The notes under the pieces were generated by a model. It had not been told where the DNA came from, searched no databases, and saw only the letters and a program-made list of their open reading frames with translations. 64,000 nt of DNA from Phaeobacter sp. CECT 5382 (GTDB lineage Bacteria; Pseudomonadota; Alphaproteobacteria; Rhodobacterales; Rhodobacteraceae). The stretch covers positions 186,001-250,000 of the forward strand of contig NZ_CYSG01000001.1 of assembly GCF_001457775.1 (NCBI RefSeq), written 5' to 3'. The position numbers and the translations under genes are program-made. Positions 41,994 to 52,142 of the stretch are shown here, in pieces; positions within the stretch are counted from its first letter, which is position 1, and every line of letters starts with the position of its first letter.

Positions 41994-42931
41994 CAGGCCC
42001 GTTCCAGGCTCGCGGTGCCGGCATCAAGCTCGGCAAGATCGGCCTTTGCCTCATCCAGAATGCGCTTGGCCTCTGATCCCTGCAGTTTGGTGATGTCATC
42101 CTGGTACTTCAGGATCGCCCCCAGCGTATCCGCGATCACTTCGGGCGACAGATCAATGACATCCAGCGCCAGCAGGCAATTTGCCCAGTCAATGGTTTCA
42201 GCGACGCCGGGCTTCTTGAACAGATCCTCGGTGCGCAGCCTTTGCACAAAGGCCACCAACTCGCGGCTGAGCTGATCAGAGGCTTCGGGCGCGCGGGATT
42301 TCAGAATTTCGACCTCGCGGGCAAAATCCGGATAATCGACCCAGTGATACAGGCAGCGCCGTTTCAGTGCGTCATGCACTTCGCGGGTGCGGTTGGAGGT
42401 AAGAACCACAATCGGCGGTTCTGGCGCTTTGATGGTGCCCAGCTCGGGAATAGTGACCTGAAAATCCGAAAGGGCCTCCAGCAGAAAGGCCTCAAAAGGC
42501 TCGTCCGTGCGATCAAGCTCATCGATCAGTAGCACAGGCGGGCCGTTTTCATCGGGGCGCATCGCTTCCAGCAGCGGGCGTTCGATCAGGAATTCATCCG
42601 AAAACATCTCCGCCTGCAGGCTGGCGCGATCGGCCCCGCCTGCCGCTTCGGCGGTGCGAATAGCCACCATCTGGGCAGCAAAATTCCATTCATAAACAGC
42701 AGAGGCCGCATCAAGCCCCTCATAGCATTGCAGCCGGATCAGGCGACGCCCAAGCGCCAGCGCCAAGGCCTTGGCGATCTCTGTCTTGCCGACACCGGCC
42801 TCCCCCTCGAGAAACAGTGGACGCCCCAGCTTCAGCGACAAAAACACCACGGTCGCCAGCGCCCGGCCACAGACATAGCCCTGCTCCGCAAGCATCTCCT
42901 GGACCTGATCAATCGATTGCGCCTGCTGCAT
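41993..42931 (-). CDS. coxD: MoxR-type AAA+ ATPase CoxD
   Basis: 312 residues from ATG 42931, which is preceded by a perfect AGGAGG. Walker A is EGEAGVGKTEIAKA, Walker B is PPVLLIDELDRTDE, and sensor 1 is VVLTSNRTREVHDALKRRC. MoxR ATPases act with VWA proteins as metal-cofactor insertion chaperones; CoxD is the one tied to CO dehydrogenase. It leads the minus-strand cluster and is divergent from a glycosyltransferase. Confidence 0.94.
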   Translation of the reverse strand: MQQAQSIDQVQEMLAEQGYVCGRALATVVFLSLKLGRPLFLEGEAGVGKTEIAKALALALGRRLIRLQCYEGLDAASAVYEWNFAAQMVAIRTAEAAGGADRASLQAEMFSDEFLIERPLLEAMRPDENGPPVLLIDELDRTDEPFEAFLLEALSDFQVTIPELGTIKAPEPPIVVLTSNRTREVHDALKRRCLYHWVDYPDFAREVEILKSRAPEASDQLSRELVAFVQRLRTEDLFKKPGVAETIDWANCLLALDVIDLSPEVIADTLGAILKYQDDITKLQGSEAKRILDEAKADLAELDAGTASLERA

Positions 42932-43136
42932 CCTACGCCTCCTTTGAAGCCTTGGTTTATTCCGCGTCCAACAGGCCATGGCAGGGCTGCCGGGTCAAGC
43001 GGTGCGCAACTGCCGTTGCGTCTCCCCCCGTTTCCACAAGAAAACGCGATGGCCTCTCTTGAGTGGTGGCAGGCTAGCATTTTCGCCAATGCCCGCTTAT
43101 GAAAAGATCAACACTGGTCGATCTGATGGGTACAAG

Positions 43137-44198
43137 ATGCGATTTCTAGCCATTCTCACCCTGCGCAACGAAGCCGCCTTTCTGCTGGAATGGCTGGCGC
43201 ATCATCAGGCTCTGGGTTTCACGGATTTCCTCGTTTTCTCAAACGACTGCCAGGATGGCACCGATGCGATGCTGGATCGGCTTGAAGCCCTTGGAGAGAT
43301 CAGCCATGTCCGCAACGATGGCCCCTACGACAAAGCGGGCATCCAGTTCACCGCCCTGAAACAGGCCGACAAACATCCGCTGATGCAGCAGGCCGACTGG
43401 GTCATGGTGCTGGATGTGGATGAATTCGTGAACATAAAAACCGGGGAGGGCCAGCTGAGCGATCTGCTCACGGCGCTGCCTCAGGCTGATGCCATTACCC
43501 TGACCTGGCGACTTTTTGGCAACGCCGACGTGCTGCGCTACAAAGATGCGCCAGTGACCGAGACCTTCCGTCGCTGCGCTCCTGAAATCATGCATTGGCC
43601 CTGGCGCGCCTCGATGTTCAAAACCCTGTACCGCAATGATGGCACCTATCGCAAAACCGGGATCCATCGCCCGCGCAGTGTCAAAGACGACACCCGTCTC
43701 GAGCAGTTTCACTGGTTTGACTGCGAGGGGCGGGCGCTGTCTAACATCTTCAAGACCAAGCGGCTATTTTCTGACTACGGTCGGGAAAATTACGGGTTGG
43801 CACAGCTCAACCATTACCCGCTGGGCAGTATGGAAAGCTACATTCTGAAAGCCGACCGTGGCCGGGCCAACCGATCAGGCGAGCCCTTGGGGTTGGATTA
43901 TTGGGTCGAACGTAATTTCAATACGGCCACAGATACCTCCATAGATCGCTACCGCCCAGCACGCACCGCAGCGCTTGAGCGGCTGATGCAGGATAAGACC
44001 TTGGCCACACTGCATGGCAAAGCGGTGGCCTGGCGACACCAAAGATTTCAGGAGCTGATGCGCACAGAGCCATCACTGGCGTTGTTTTCCCGGCTGCTGA
44101 TGACGCCGCCCTCTCGTCCGATCAACGCGGTTACGGCGCAGACCCTTGCGACCTTTGCCAATCTGGGCCGTGTTACCCGAGAGAAAGAAGCTGAATAA
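43137..44198 (+). CDS. Glycosyltransferase family 2 (Glyco_tranf_2_4 type)
   Basis: 353 residues from ATG 43137 (MRFLAILTLRNEA); an upstream ATG at 43089 is possible. The beginning LTLRNEAAFLLEWLAHHQALG and the DVDEFVNI (DxD-type) motif are typical of the family that roseobacters carry in several copies. It probably adds sugars to an exported polysaccharide or surface glycan. It is followed by a gene of unknown function on the same strand with a 157-base gap. Confidence 0.85.
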   Translation: MRFLAILTLRNEAAFLLEWLAHHQALGFTDFLVFSNDCQDGTDAMLDRLEALGEISHVRNDGPYDKAGIQFTALKQADKHPLMQQADWVMVLDVDEFVNIKTGEGQLSDLLTALPQADAITLTWRLFGNADVLRYKDAPVTETFRRCAPEIMHWPWRASMFKTLYRNDGTYRKTGIHRPRSVKDDTRLEQFHWFDCEGRALSNIFKTKRLFSDYGRENYGLAQLNHYPLGSMESYILKADRGRANRSGEPLGLDYWVERNFNTATDTSIDRYRPARTAALERLMQDKTLATLHGKAVAWRHQRFQELMRTEPSLALFSRLLMTPPSRPINAVTAQTLATFANLGRVTREKEAE

Positions 44199-44355
44199 AA
44201 ACTGCCCCTTACAAGATAGAAAGAAGGCAAGCGGGTCGCGATTTTCGGCCTCAAGGTCCGCAAACTGGCATGAGATTTTCCTATTTTGGCCGCATTCCCT
44301 ACCTAAATGTTAGGATAACAATGGCACAAGACCGTCAGGGCAAGGAACGCAGAGC

Positions 44356-45336
44356 ATGCAAGAGAGTCACAATATCTTGGACGAAGACCTCTCCGGTCTG
44401 AAACCCGCCGAGTGGCAAACCCGCCTGACCGCCGTGACCGAAGAGCTGGGCATGTTCCAGCCTCTGGGGCCAAAGCACTGCGCCACCTTTGTTGATCAGG
44501 GCGATACTCTGCTGGTCAGTTTTGAAACCGTTCAGGGCATTCACAACCTGTCGAAACGGGCGCAGCCGCTGGGATTTGAAATGGTGCGCAGCGAAGGCTG
44601 GTCGCATCTGTGCCTGATCTCCAGTGGCGACACCTGGTTCCGCGACGACCGCGTCTTTGGCTTTTTTGACCAGTTGATAGATGACGGCTTTTTTGACGAA
44701 TTCGAGAAAGTCATCTTTTATGGCGCAGGCCCCTGTGGCTATTCAGCTGCGGCCTTTTCGGTTGCAGCCCCCGGAGCCACGGTGGTGGCCATCCAGCCAC
44801 AGGCCACACTGGACCCGCGCATGACAGAATGGGACGACCGGTTCAGCGACATGCGTCGTATCTCCTTTACCGACCGTTATGGCTACGCACCAGACATGCT
44901 GGATGCCGCCAATCAGGCCTTTATCCTCTATGATCCCTATGAACAGCTGGATGCCATGCATGCCGCGCTCTTCAACCGCAAAAACGTTAGCCGGTTGCGG
45001 GTGCCGAACCTGGGCGGCGCGGTGCAAACCCGCCTGCTCGAGATGAAAGCGCTGTTTCCCCTGCTGTCGATGGTTGAAGAAGAGCAACTGACCGAGGTGA
45101 ACTTTGCCCGATTGCTGCGCGCACGGCGCAACAATGGCCCCTACCTCAGGGCGCTTCTGAGCCAGCTGGAGCAGAAAAAACGCCCATTTTTGCAGGCGCT
45201 GCTGTGCCAAAATGTGCTGTCTCGCATGCATGGTCCTCGGTTTCGCAAACATCTGCATGCATTGGAAAAGCGCGCCGAGACGGGTGAGTTCAAACTGCCA
45301 CAGGCATCCGGCGATCAGACGGAACAATCAGCCTGA
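44356..45336 (+). CDS. Unknown protein with alpha/beta-hydrolase-like core
   Basis: 326 residues, soluble; I cannot name a firm family. The stretch KVIFYGAGPCGYSAAAFS (about 118-135) looks like the nucleophile elbow of an alpha/beta-hydrolase (YGxSxGGY), but the position of the catalytic Ser is Gly. Later segments include DDRFSDMRRISFTDRYGYAPDM, quoted in part, and a basic helical C-terminus. Some genomes label such proteins phosphoadenosine phosphosulfate reductase without visible basis. It lies after a glycosyltransferase, suggesting a polysaccharide-related task. Confidence 0.6.
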   Translation: MQESHNILDEDLSGLKPAEWQTRLTAVTEELGMFQPLGPKHCATFVDQGDTLLVSFETVQGIHNLSKRAQPLGFEMVRSEGWSHLCLISSGDTWFRDDRVFGFFDQLIDDGFFDEFEKVIFYGAGPCGYSAAAFSVAAPGATVVAIQPQATLDPRMTEWDDRFSDMRRISFTDRYGYAPDMLDAANQAFILYDPYEQLDAMHAALFNRKNVSRLRVPNLGGAVQTRLLEMKALFPLLSMVEEEQLTEVNFARLLRARRNNGPYLRALLSQLEQKKRPFLQALLCQNVLSRMHGPRFRKHLHALEKRAETGEFKLPQASGDQTEQSA

Positions 45337-45578
45337 CCTAGGCTCTTGCGGTCTGGTAGCGCCAAGCCGCCTCCTCCCTTCCAAGCACTATTCGCTCCAG
45401 TTCTTTTCGACTTAACAATGTCGCCGCTCCCCGTCCGAAGCACTCAGACCGCCACCGCAGAACCAGCAGATCGCCGCCAGTTGACCTTCGCCAGAGCGGC
45501 AGAGAGACGCAGCATAAAACCCCTGCACGGCCCTGCCTGCGGCTTCCCCTTTTGCATGACCTGTGCTAACGCGACCGC

Positions 45579-46631
45579 ATGACCCAAAACACTTCCCAGA
45601 CGCTGACCCTCACCCGCCCCGATGACTGGCACCTGCACCTGCGCGATGGCGCCATGCTGCAGGCTGTGTTGCCAGAAACTGCCCGTGATTTTGGCCGTGC
45701 CATCATCATGCCCAATCTGGTGCCGCCAGTGGTAACCGGAGCGCAGGCCGCAGCCTACCGCGACCGCATTCTGGCCGCTCTGCCCGAGGGGGCCGATTTC
45801 GCGCCGCTGATGACGCTCTATCTGACCGAAGACACAGACCCGGCAGATGTTGCCGCAGCCCATGCGTCTGGCCTGATCAAGGCGGTCAAGCTGTACCCTG
45901 CGGGGGCCACGACGAATTCCAGCAGCGGTGTCAGCGATTTCGACAAGGTCCGTGGCGTTCTGGAAAAAATGGCTGAAATTGGCCTGCCGCTGTGCGTCCA
46001 TGGCGAAGTCACGGATGCCGACATCGACATCTTCGACCGCGAAGCCGTGTTCATTGACCGCGTCCTGGACCCGATCCGCAAGGCAACACCCGGCCTAAAA
46101 GTAGTAATGGAACATATCACCACCCGTGACGGCGTCGACTATGTGAAATCAAACGCTACCGACCTTGGCGCGACGATCACCACGCATCACCTCATCATCA
46201 ACCGCAACCATATTCTGGTTGGCGGCATCAAGCCGCACTACTACTGCCTGCCCGTAGCCAAACGCGAAGAACACCGTCTGGCGCTGCGCGCAGCCGCCAC
46301 CTCGGGTGATGCACGTTTTTTCCTTGGGACCGACAGTGCTCCGCATACAGACCCCAACAAGGAAAGCGCCTGCGGCTGTGCTGGCTGCTTCACCGCCACC
46401 AATACCATGGCGCTGCTTGCGCATGTCTTTGAAGAAGAAGGCGCTTTGGACAGGCTTGAAGGGTTTGCCAGCAAAAACGGCCCGGCTTTTTATGGCCTGC
46501 CGGAGAACCGTGCCAATCTCACACTGGTAAAATCGGATCAGCCCACCCGCTTCCCGACAAAGATCGACAGCGGCGAAGGCCCCGTCACGGTGTTTGACCC
46601 CGGCTTTCCTGTCTACTGGTCTGTCGCCTGA
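45579..46631 (+). CDS. pyrC: Dihydroorotase, class II
   Basis: 350 residues. The metal-binding HxH is in [10 protein letters not shown], the carboxylated Lys is in [14 protein letters not shown], and further ligands lie in [12 protein letters not shown] and THHL. The GTDSAPH motif gives the catalytic Asp. It closes carbamoyl-aspartate to dihydroorotate in pyrimidine synthesis. The class II (E. coli PyrC-like, short) form is clear from length and motifs. pyrE follows 116 bases downstream. Confidence 0.96.
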   Translation: MTQNTSQTLTLTRPDDWHLHLRDGAMLQAVLPETARDFGRAIIMPNLVPPVVTGAQAAAYRDRILAALPEGADFAPLMTLYLTEDTDPADVAAAHASGLIKAVKLYPAGATTNSSSGVSDFDKVRGVLEKMAEIGLPLCVHGEVTDADIDIFDREAVFIDRVLDPIRKATPGLKVVMEHITTRDGVDYVKSNATDLGATITTHHLIINRNHILVGGIKPHYYCLPVAKREEHRLALRAAATSGDARFFLGTDSAPHTDPNKESACGCAGCFTATNTMALLAHVFEEEGALDRLEGFASKNGPAFYGLPENRANLTLVKSDQPTRFPTKIDSGEGPVTVFDPGFPVYWSVA

Positions 46632-46747
46632 TTTTGCTGACCTGAAAAGAGGCCTGAACAAACTGGCCTGATTTCACCTTGCTCAAAATACCTCCGCCGG
46701 AGGCTTCCGACTGCGCCTTGCGCGCCCCTGCTCTCGAAGGATACGCC

Positions 46748-47428
46748 ATGATCCCGACGTCATATCCCACCCGCGAAGAAATCGCCCGCCTTTCGGCCCG
46801 GATGCTGCTTGAAATCGGCGCGGTGAACTTTAACGCACGCGAACCCTACACTCTGGCCTCCGGTCTGCCCTCGCCCAGCTACGTCGACTGCCGCAAGCTG
46901 ATCTCCTTCCCCCGCATCCGCACCACCTTGATGGATTTCCTCACTGTCACCGTGATGCGCAACGCCGGTTTCGAGGCCTTCGACAATATCGCCGGTGGCG
47001 AAACCGCTGGTATTCCTTTTGGCGCCCTGGTTGCCGAACGCATGGCGCTGCCCATGACCTATGTGCGCAAAAAACCCAAGGGCTACGGTCGCAACGCTCG
47101 CATCGAAGGCGTGATGAGCGAGAACCAACGGGTGCTTTTGGTTGAAGACATGACCACCGACGGTGGCTCCAAGCTTTCCTTTGTCGATGCCATCCGCGAG
47201 ACCGGCGCATCTTGCGGTCACACTGCGGTAATCTTCTACTATGACATCTTCCCCGAGACCACCAAACGCCTTGGCGATCACGGGGTTGAGCTGCACTACC
47301 TGTGCACCTGGTGGGACGTTCTGGCAGAAGCCAAGGCGCAAAAGAGCTTTGACGAAGAAACCCTGTCTGAGGTTGAGAGCTTCCTTAAGGATCCGCGCGC
47401 CTGGCAAGACGCCAACAAAAAGAGCTGA
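46748..47428 (+). CDS. pyrE: Orotate phosphoribosyltransferase
   Basis: 226 residues from ATG 46748 ([13 protein letters not shown]). The PRPP-binding motif is [13 protein letters not shown], and the orotate-side loop with [17 protein letters not shown] is present. It joins orotate to PRPP to make OMP, the step after dihydroorotate oxidation. It lies directly after pyrC and is followed by a terminator. Confidence 0.96.
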   Translation: MIPTSYPTREEIARLSARMLLEIGAVNFNAREPYTLASGLPSPSYVDCRKLISFPRIRTTLMDFLTVTVMRNAGFEAFDNIAGGETAGIPFGALVAERMALPMTYVRKKPKGYGRNARIEGVMSENQRVLLVEDMTTDGGSKLSFVDAIRETGASCGHTAVIFYYDIFPETTKRLGDHGVELHYLCTWWDVLAEAKAQKSFDEETLSEVESFLKDPRAWQDANKKS

Positions 47429-47454
47429 GCTGCAAAAAATCGCTGATCGCTTTT

Positions 47455-47484
47455 AAGGTCGCCCCACCACGGGGCGACCTTTTG
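47455..47484 (+). terminator. Terminator after pyrE
   Basis: AAGGTCGCCCC (47455-47465) pairs perfectly with GGGGCGACCTT (47471-47481), loop ACCAC; only a short T-run follows. Confidence 0.8.
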
Positions 47485-47617
47485 CGTGACGGCTCAACTG
47501 CTTGCGTCATTCGCGTGCAAAGCGCCCACAGGAACCCTCAGCTTATCCACAGAATTTCCCGATACCAAATCGGGGCAAACCACTTTACTACTACCGCTCA
47601 AACCAAAGAGAGCAGCA

Positions 47618-49243
47618 ATGAACGATATTCCTCCCAGCGCGCCCCTGCCGGATGAAATGCCAGACCACATCTCCAGCGAAATGCCGGATGAGATGGATGG
47701 TGCGATCCCCGATCAACTGCCCGCTTTGGCGCAAGACAGTAGTGTTCAGACCACGGGATCTGCCAACACCGGAATGACCGTTGCCAAAGCTGCGTCCGAA
47801 CCAATCGAGCTGCCCCATTCGGTAGAGGCCGAACAACAGCTGTTGGGCGCGATTCTAACCAATAACGATGTCTATGACCGCATAGCATCGATCATTAATT
47901 CCACCCATTTCTATGACCCGGTACATACCCGGATCTACGAAATTGCCGCCGCCCGGATTTCCAAAAACGCGCTGGCCTCTCCGGTCACACTCAAGGCCTT
48001 CATGGAAGATGACGAAGGGCTGAGGGAACTTGGTGGCCCTGCCTATCTGGCAAAACTTGCAGGCTCGTCTATCTCGGCCTTTGCGGTGCGCGACTATGCG
48101 CAGATGATCTATGATCTGGCGATCCGGCGCGAGCTAATTGCCCTGGGTCAAAGCATCGCCGACAAGGCGCGTCGCGTCGATGTCGCCTCTGAGCCAAAGG
48201 AACAGATCGTCGAGGCAGAGCAGTCGCTGTATCAGCTGGCAGAACAGGGCCAGACTGAAAGCGGTTTCAAATCATTCCTGAAAGCCGTCACCGAAGCGGT
48301 CAATGTCACCAACGAGGCCTACCAGCGTGGCGGCGGCATGGCTGGTATTTCAACCGGGCTTGCTGATCTGGACAAACAGCTAGGTGGCCTGCACCCGTCG
48401 GATTTGCTGATCCTCGCCGGACGACCCTCGATGGGGAAAACCTCGCTCGCGACCAACATCGCCTTTAACGTCGCCAAAGCCTACAAGAAAGGCACCAAAC
48501 CGGACGGCAGCGAGGGCGCGCTGGACGGCGGTGTTGTCGGCTTCTTCAGTCTTGAGATGTCAGCCGAACAGCTGGCGGGCCGGATCTTGGCCGAAGCTTC
48601 GGAAATCAGCTCTCACAAGATCCGTCAGGGCGATATGACCGAAGGCGAATTCCGCCGCTTTGTGCAGGCCGCCAAGGATCTGGAAAGCTGCCCGCTGTTC
48701 ATCGATGACACGCCTGCCCTGCCGATTTCGCAGCTGGCCGCGCGGGCACGTCGCCTGAAGCGTACCCATGGTTTGGACCTCTTGGTGATCGACTATCTGC
48801 AGCTTTGTCGTGGTATGGCCGAAAACCGGGTGAACGAGATCGCTGAAATCTCGATGGGGATGAAGGCCATCGCCAAAGAGCTGCAAATTCCGGTAATTGC
48901 GCTGTCACAGCTGTCGCGTCAGGTGGAAAACCGCGACGACAAACGGCCACAGCTGTCGGATCTGCGAGAATCAGGCTCGATCGAACAGGATGCCGACGTG
49001 GTGATGTTCGTGTTCCGTGAAGAATACTACAAGGAACGCGAAAAGCCCGGCGATCACGAGCTGGACAAAATGGAAGAGTGGAAACAGGCAATGGACCGGC
49101 TGCATGCCAAGGCTGAGGTCATCGTCGGCAAGCAGCGTCACGGCCCCATCGGCACGGTAGAGCTCGCCTTTATCGCCCAGTTCACCAGGTTCGGAAACCT
49201 CGCCAAGGAATGGCAAAACGGTCCGCGCGAAGACGAATACTAA
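47618..49243 (+). CDS. dnaB: Replicative DNA helicase DnaB
   Basis: 541 residues from ATG 47618. Residues 1-60 are an extra acidic, Met/Asp/Pro-rich tail (PSAPLPDEMPDHI with near repeats such as SEMPDEMDG). The DnaB N-terminal domain starts at IELPHSVEAEQQLLGAIL. The RecA-like domain has Walker A LAGRPSMGKTSLA, Walker B LLVIDYLQL and the motif H4-type GSIEQDADVVMF. It unwinds DNA at the replication fork. E. coli DnaB is 471 residues, so the tail accounts for most of the difference. Confidence 0.96.
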   Translation: MNDIPPSAPLPDEMPDHISSEMPDEMDGAIPDQLPALAQDSSVQTTGSANTGMTVAKAASEPIELPHSVEAEQQLLGAILTNNDVYDRIASIINSTHFYDPVHTRIYEIAAARISKNALASPVTLKAFMEDDEGLRELGGPAYLAKLAGSSISAFAVRDYAQMIYDLAIRRELIALGQSIADKARRVDVASEPKEQIVEAEQSLYQLAEQGQTESGFKSFLKAVTEAVNVTNEAYQRGGGMAGISTGLADLDKQLGGLHPSDLLILAGRPSMGKTSLATNIAFNVAKAYKKGTKPDGSEGALDGGVVGFFSLEMSAEQLAGRILAEASEISSHKIRQGDMTEGEFRRFVQAAKDLESCPLFIDDTPALPISQLAARARRLKRTHGLDLLVIDYLQLCRGMAENRVNEIAEISMGMKAIAKELQIPVIALSQLSRQVENRDDKRPQLSDLRESGSIEQDADVVMFVFREEYYKEREKPGDHELDKMEEWKQAMDRLHAKAEVIVGKQRHGPIGTVELAFIAQFTRFGNLAKEWQNGPREDEY

Positions 49244-49459
49244 ACATTTTTGCCTCCGCCGCGTGGTCGCAGCGGAGGCACATTTCAAGCCACGGCAAAC
49301 CTAAAACAGTGTTGGCTTTGAACCCAATACCGACGTCGTGAGCTTACCTTGCAGATGTTTTTGCCTCCAATCCTCCGAGAAAATGACCTATGTCAGTGCC
49401 AGAGCTCTAATCTTCATGGAAACTCCAGCGAATAACGCATCAAAAATGGAGTTGTGGAA

Positions 49460-49945
49460 ATGACAAACAATGATTGGCTACCTGCAGCATGGTTCGGCAA
49501 ACAGGCCGATGCCGATGGTCCTTTTGGCGCGCTTCGCAAACAGATCGACTCGCTGATTGATGATTTTGACACTGGCATGTTGTCGAAAACTGACGGCTTT
49601 GCTGTGCGTTCGAACTTTAGCGAAACCGACAAGGAAATCTGCATCACCGCTGAACTGCCAGGCATCGAAATGAAAGACATCGACGTCGAAATCACCGGCA
49701 ACCGCATTTCCATTAAGGGCGAGAAAAAGTCAGAAAACGAAGAGAAGGGCGAAGAAGAGGGCCGCGAATTTCACCGCATTGAACGCCGCTCTGGTTCGTT
49801 CCACCGCTCCATGGCGCTCCCCTTTGACATTGACCCCGACAAAGTCGACGCTTCGGTGAAAGCGGGCGTTTTGACCGTCACAATCCCCAAGCCGCCAGAG
49901 GCTGTGACTAAGGCCAAAAAGGTCGAAATCAAATCCGGCGATTAA
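49460..49945 (+). CDS. Small heat-shock protein, Hsp20 family
   Basis: 161 residues from ATG 49460, with GGAG upstream; a GTG two codons earlier is possible. The alpha-crystallin domain covers about 48-145 (RSNFSETDKEICITAELPG) and contains a Glu/Lys-rich loop (EKKSENEEKGEEEGRE). It ends with the A-x-x-x-G-V-L-T-V-T-I motif. It is an ATP-independent holdase preventing aggregation. It forms a single-gene unit. No certain RpoH promoter was seen in the 216 bases upstream. Confidence 0.94.
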   Translation: MTNNDWLPAAWFGKQADADGPFGALRKQIDSLIDDFDTGMLSKTDGFAVRSNFSETDKEICITAELPGIEMKDIDVEITGNRISIKGEKKSENEEKGEEEGREFHRIERRSGSFHRSMALPFDIDPDKVDASVKAGVLTVTIPKPPEAVTKAKKVEIKSGD

Positions 49946-50155
49946 GGTTGCAGAATTGGGAGAAGTGAAGTCGGGCAGGCGTTCCCGACGGCTTGAGCCT
50001 TGCGACTGGGAGCGGAGCGATCAAACCCTCTAAGCACTGCGCATGGGCCATAAGGCCTGTTTGCAACTGTCGGCCCTATTGCGGGAAAAATCCTTGGAGC
50101 CGCGCCTTCTTCGCGCTTGCGGCAAAGGGCGGCCAAGTCCGCATGTCGGCCTTTC

Positions 50156-50208
50156 GCAACCACCTATAATAGAAGAGCTGAAGACACAGCATAATTATAG
50201 GTGGTTGC
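50156..50208. repeat. Perfect 15-bp inverted repeat in the hsp20-alr gap
   Basis: Arms at 50156-50170 and 50194-50208 are exact reverse complements (GCAACCACCTATAAT), separated by 23 bases. The 380-base gap 49946-50325 has no supportable gene. The arms could be the ends of a tiny palindromic element or a long RNA hairpin; no T-run follows, so a terminator is unlikely. Confidence 0.7.
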
Positions 50209-50325
50209 CCCCGATAGACTTCCAAATTTGCGAAACGGGCCAGAAGCAGCCGATCCTTGCCACAACACGCAGAATTCCCCGCGAATTTCACTTGACCCCT
50301 GCCGCGCGCATGTCAAGAACGGGGC

Positions 50326-51363
50326 ATGAGCACGGCAAGACTGACAATCAATCTCGATGCGCTGGTGACCAACTGGCGGAATCTGAACGCAATGACCAAC
50401 TGCGAGACCGCCGCAGTGGTCAAGGCAAATGGCTATGGCCTGGATGCGGGTCGCGTGGCCAAGGCACTGGCCACGGCAGGCGCACGCAATTTCTTTGTGG
50501 CAGCCGCCGAAGAAGGCGTGGCCCTGCGCCGCGCTTTGGGACCCGGCCCTGGCATTTCGGTGTTTTCCGGCCATATGGAGGGCGACACCAAGCTGCTGAA
50601 GGAGTTCCAGCTGACGCCGATGCTGAACTCGCTGGATCAGATGCTGCGCCACTTTGAGGCCCTGCCCGGCCATGCCTTTGGCGTACAGCTCGACAGCGGC
50701 ATGAACCGGCTTGGCATGGAGCCTGCCGAATGGGCTGCCGTGCGCGACATCGCATTGGGGCAGAGCCCGGTTCTGCTGATGTCTCACCTTGCCTGCTCTG
50801 ATGAGCCCGGCCACGCCATGAACGCGCAACAGCTGCGCACATTCGTTGATATGACCAATGGTTTCGAAGTGCCCCGCTCACTCGCGGCGACAGGTGGCAT
50901 GCTGCTGGGGCGCGACTATCATTTTGATCTCTGCCGTCCGGGTATCGGCCTTTATGGAGGTGCCCCCTATGGTGATGCTGTGCCGGTGGTACAGCTTGAC
51001 CTGCCAGTGATCCAGGTCCGCGACCTCGATCCCGGCGAAAGCGTCGGCTATGGCAACACCTGGGTGGCGAAGGCCCCCACGCGTATTGCCACTGTCGCTG
51101 CGGGCTATGCCGATGGGTTGCACCGCGCCATGATGAACACAGGTGTCACAACCTATGCCGGTGAAACCCCCTGCCCCGTGGTTGGGCGTATCTCGATGGA
51201 CCTGATCACAGTCGATGTCACGGCACTTGAAGAGGTGCCCAGCCATCTGACCCTCCTGAATGAAGCGCAGACCGTGGACCATCTCGCCGATGCCGCAGGC
51301 ACCATCGGCTATGAGATCCTCACCTCGCTCGGCCATCGTTACGCACGGACCTATCAGGGATGA
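50326..51363 (+). CDS. alr: Alanine racemase
   Basis: 345 residues. The PLP-binding Lys is in [12 protein letters not shown] near the N-terminus, and the second catalytic Tyr region is [12 protein letters not shown]. The C-terminal domain contains [13 protein letters not shown]. It makes D-alanine for peptidoglycan. Its stop overlaps the start of the MlaE-like gene (ATGA), an unusual link between wall and lipid-transport genes that points to one transcript. Confidence 0.95.
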   Translation: MSTARLTINLDALVTNWRNLNAMTNCETAAVVKANGYGLDAGRVAKALATAGARNFFVAAAEEGVALRRALGPGPGISVFSGHMEGDTKLLKEFQLTPMLNSLDQMLRHFEALPGHAFGVQLDSGMNRLGMEPAEWAAVRDIALGQSPVLLMSHLACSDEPGHAMNAQQLRTFVDMTNGFEVPRSLAATGGMLLGRDYHFDLCRPGIGLYGGAPYGDAVPVVQLDLPVIQVRDLDPGESVGYGNTWVAKAPTRIATVAAGYADGLHRAMMNTGVTTYAGETPCPVVGRISMDLITVDVTALEEVPSHLTLLNEAQTVDHLADAAGTIGYEILTSLGHRYARTYQG

Positions 51364-52142
51364 ACCCACTGGATCTTTTGGCGCGCCTCGGACGGATGGC
51401 GCTCGCAGCCCTTGCCTCCATAGGCCGGGTGGCGCTGTTTGCAATCAGCACCTTCACCAATATGCTGCGCCCGCCCTACTATCCGCGTGAGTTTGCTCTG
51501 TCACTGTTGCAGATCGGCTGGCTGTCGCTGCCCGTCGTCGCCCTCACCGCCGTATTTACTGGTGGCGCACTGGCATTGCAGATCTACGCTGGTGGGGCCC
51601 GCTTCAACGCCGAGGCCGTGGTGCCGCAGATTGTTGCCATCGGCATGGTGCGCGAATTGGGTCCAGTGTTGGTGGGGCTGATGATTGCCGCCCGCGTCAC
51701 ATCCTCGATCGCGGCCGAGATCGCCACGATGAAGGTAACCGAGCAGATTGATGCGCTGGTGACCCTGTCAACCAATCCTATGCAGTATCTGGTCGCCCCG
51801 CGGGTTCTGGCAGCCCTTGTGACAGTCCCGGTTCTGGTTGGCATCGGTGACATCATCGGCATTGCAGGCGGCTATACAGTTGCGGTGCATAACCTCGATT
51901 TCAACGCCGCCGCCTATCTGAAAAACACCGTTGATTTTCTTGAGCCCCTGGATGTGATCTCCTCGCTGGTCAAGGGCGCTTTCTTTGGCACCATCGCGGC
52001 CACCATGGGCTGCTATTACGGCATGCAATCGGGTCGCGGCGCGCAGGGCGTGGGACGCGCTACAAAATCCTCGGTCGAGGCGGCAGCTGTTTTGATTCTG
52101 GCCACCAACTTTGTACTGACCGGAGTATTCTTCTCGCTATGA
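51360..52142 (+). CDS. mlaE: MlaE-type ABC transporter permease
   Basis: 260 residues with five to six membrane helices. The family motifs [20 protein letters not shown] and [30 protein letters not shown], quoted in part, include the E-x-x-P-V-L signature and the EQIDAL segment that contacts the ATPase. Mla/Mce transporters move phospholipids between inner and outer membranes. It is coupled to alr upstream and to a lipoprotein gene downstream by ATGA overlaps. Confidence 0.94.
   Translation: MNPLDLLARLGRMALAALASIGRVALFAISTFTNMLRPPYYPREFALSLLQIGWLSLPVVALTAVFTGGALALQIYAGGARFNAEAVVPQIVAIGMVRELGPVLVGLMIAARVTSSIAAEIATMKVTEQIDALVTLSTNPMQYLVAPRVLAALVTVPVLVGIGDIIGIAGGYTVAVHNLDFNAAAYLKNTVDFLEPLDVISSLVKGAFFGTIAATMGCYYGMQSGRGAQGVGRATKSSVEAAAVLILATNFVLTGVFFSL

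Noticed and set aside
49246-49459. Heat-shock (RpoH) promoter before hsp20, and likewise before lon
   Set aside because: CTTG-like motifs occur but none has a good partner at 17-18 bases, so I do not call one.
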